Shown here piece by piece: positions 4,958 through 5,379 of a stretch of 5,379 bases of DNA. Both the position numbers and the translations under genes were made by a program. Origin of the DNA: Microcaldota archaeon (lineage in GTDB: Archaea; Micrarchaeota; Micrarchaeia; Micrarchaeales; Micrarchaeaceae). The DNA lies in the NCBI GenBank assembly GCA_021827955.1, contig JAKATY010000021.1, positions 1 through 5,379 of the forward strand. The letters run 5' to 3'. Each line of letters opens with the position of its first letter. Positions within the stretch are counted from its first letter, which is position 1. The notes beneath the pieces are model-generated. The model saw nothing but the letters and a program-made list of their open reading frames with translations. It ran no database searches and was not told the origin of the DNA.

Positions 4958-5379
4958 TTAGATCAGCCTGGACAGCCCGCCTAGGGTCGTATCGCCGCCC
5001 ATCAATCCTGACAATCCCCTTATCGAAGATATGAATACTAGGAGATTGACTATGGGCAGGAAATAGCCGACTATCCCTATTATGCCATAGACATTCAGCA
5101 CGTCGAAAAGCGTCTTCAGCGCATTTGGAACTCCGCATCCCACTATCAATGGGAAGGTTACCTGCGAAACGGAGACAAATCTGCCATAGAGCAGAAGTAT
5201 GAGGTTTGCAAAAGGTATCATTGTCTGTCCTATGTCCGCAAATTCAGAGCCCAATAGAGTAGTATACCCGGCAGTTTCAGGATAACAGCCGTTGTGTATT
5301 GCTATCGCGGCGATGTTGGGTTCCACGAAGAAATTTATCGAATAGGTGCCAGAACCGCTTGGTGAGGATGGAAGAGTAG
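4958..5379 (-). CDS. C-terminal part of a membrane protein, possible fourth VirB6-like member (gene A), 5' end outside window
   Basis: The frame is open from the right edge (first full codon at 5377) to a TAA at 4960-4958, giving 139 visible residues. A GTG at 5326 could be taken as a start, but the frame continues upstream without a stop and no ribosome site precedes it, so the gene is truncated by the window. The visible part begins with a short Ser/Pro/Gly-rich stretch (4-10) and has cysteines at 31 and 81. Hydrophobic segments lie at about 52-66 and 98-117. The tail S123-G-L-M-G-G…LSRLI aligns with those of D and B. The GxxxR…R-x-x-GG signature of B-D does not occur in the visible part, although at the same distance from the C-terminus it would just about fall inside. 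A is therefore a diverged relative or a surface protein with a similar membrane end. Its stop abuts the start of B. Confidence 0.8.
   Translation of the reverse strand, partial: TLPSSPSGSGTYSINFFVEPNIAAIAIHNGCYPETAGYTTLLGSEFADIGQTMIPFANLILLLYGRFVSVSQVTFPLIVGCGVPNALKTLFDVLNVYGIIGIVGYFLPIVNLLVFISSIRGLSGLMGGDTTLGGLSRLI
4961..4969 (-). promoter_or_regulatory. Weak ribosome binding site of gene B inside the end of gene A
   Basis: AGGCTGATC precedes the TAA of gene A and the ATG of gene B. It differs from the archaeal AGGTGATC by one extra base. TGATC ends 3 bases before the ATG. Because the start abuts the stop, re-initiation by the same ribosome may matter more than this site. Confidence 0.3.

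Larger units (their letters stand above)
1..5379 (-). other. Single operon of six type IV secretion-like membrane genes, extending past both edges
   Basis: All six genes lie on one strand. Stop-to-start distances are 0 (A/B), 8 (B/C), 4 (C/D), 51 (D/E) and 8 (E/F) bases. No T-rich terminator or hairpin is apparent between them. The gene content (three signal-peptide polytopic paralogues and two hairpin-plus-cytoplasmic-domain proteins) fits one membrane complex made in coordinated amounts. The D/E gap may add a second promoter and so a separate expression level for E and F. Confidence 0.7.

Noticed and set aside
2391..5138. Other-frame minus-strand open frames (2391-2573, 3196-3411, 4113-4304, 4926-5138)
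   Set aside because: They overlap the membrane-protein genes in another frame, have compositions typical of shadow frames (rich in Arg, His and Cys), and have no ribosome sites.
4958..5326. Gene A as a complete 122-residue protein starting at GTG 5326
   Set aside because: The frame stays open to the window edge with plausible protein sequence upstream, and no ribosome site precedes the GTG, so the gene is cut by the window.

Overview
The window looks like part of one minus-strand operon from an archaeon. Six tightly packed genes read from high to low coordinates, and both end genes run off the window. The archaeal call rests on four things. Isoleucine is written almost only as ATA (15 of 18 in the gene at 1-662, hand count), and arginine is mostly AGA/AGG. 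The ribosome sites resemble GGTG/GTGAT. One good BRE/TATA-like promoter element is present. The style (short packed genes, many signal-peptide membrane proteins) would suit a DPANN archaeon such as a micrarchaeon, but that rank is a guess, and a bacterium is not formally excluded.

Layout in transcription order: (A) 5379-4958, the C-terminal part of a membrane protein; (B) 4957-3794, (C) 3785-2718 and (D) 2713-1556, three polytopic membrane proteins with cleavable signal peptides; a 51-base gap holding a possible internal promoter and a 14-codon reading frame; (E) 1504-671, a two-helix membrane anchor followed by a cytoplasmic domain; (F) 662 to the left edge, a diverged relative of E, cut off by the window. 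Apart from the D/E gap, genes abut or are separated by 4 to 9 bases, and ribosome sites overlap the preceding stop codons.

B, C and D are paralogues. They share a 15-residue signature with invariant G1, R5, R11, G14 and G15, and a conserved cytoplasmic loop ending in E/Q-I/L-x-E. B and D also share a C-terminal tail with A. Their signal peptide, helix layout, cytoplasmic tail and context fit the VirB6/TrbL/CedA type of type IV secretion channel protein. E and F look like a VirB3/PrgI-type membrane hairpin joined to the N-terminal domain of VirB4. E stops where the VirB4 ATPase would begin.

The simplest reading is the inner-membrane core of a type IV secretion-like DNA-transfer machine (conjugation or Ced-type DNA import) with several VirB6-like subunits in tandem. 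No ATPase, relaxase, coupling protein or pilin is visible, so the cargo and direction are unknown. All family assignments come from reading motifs, not from a database search. There is no tRNA, rRNA, CRISPR or insertion sequence in the window, and no gene-free stretch longer than 51 bases.
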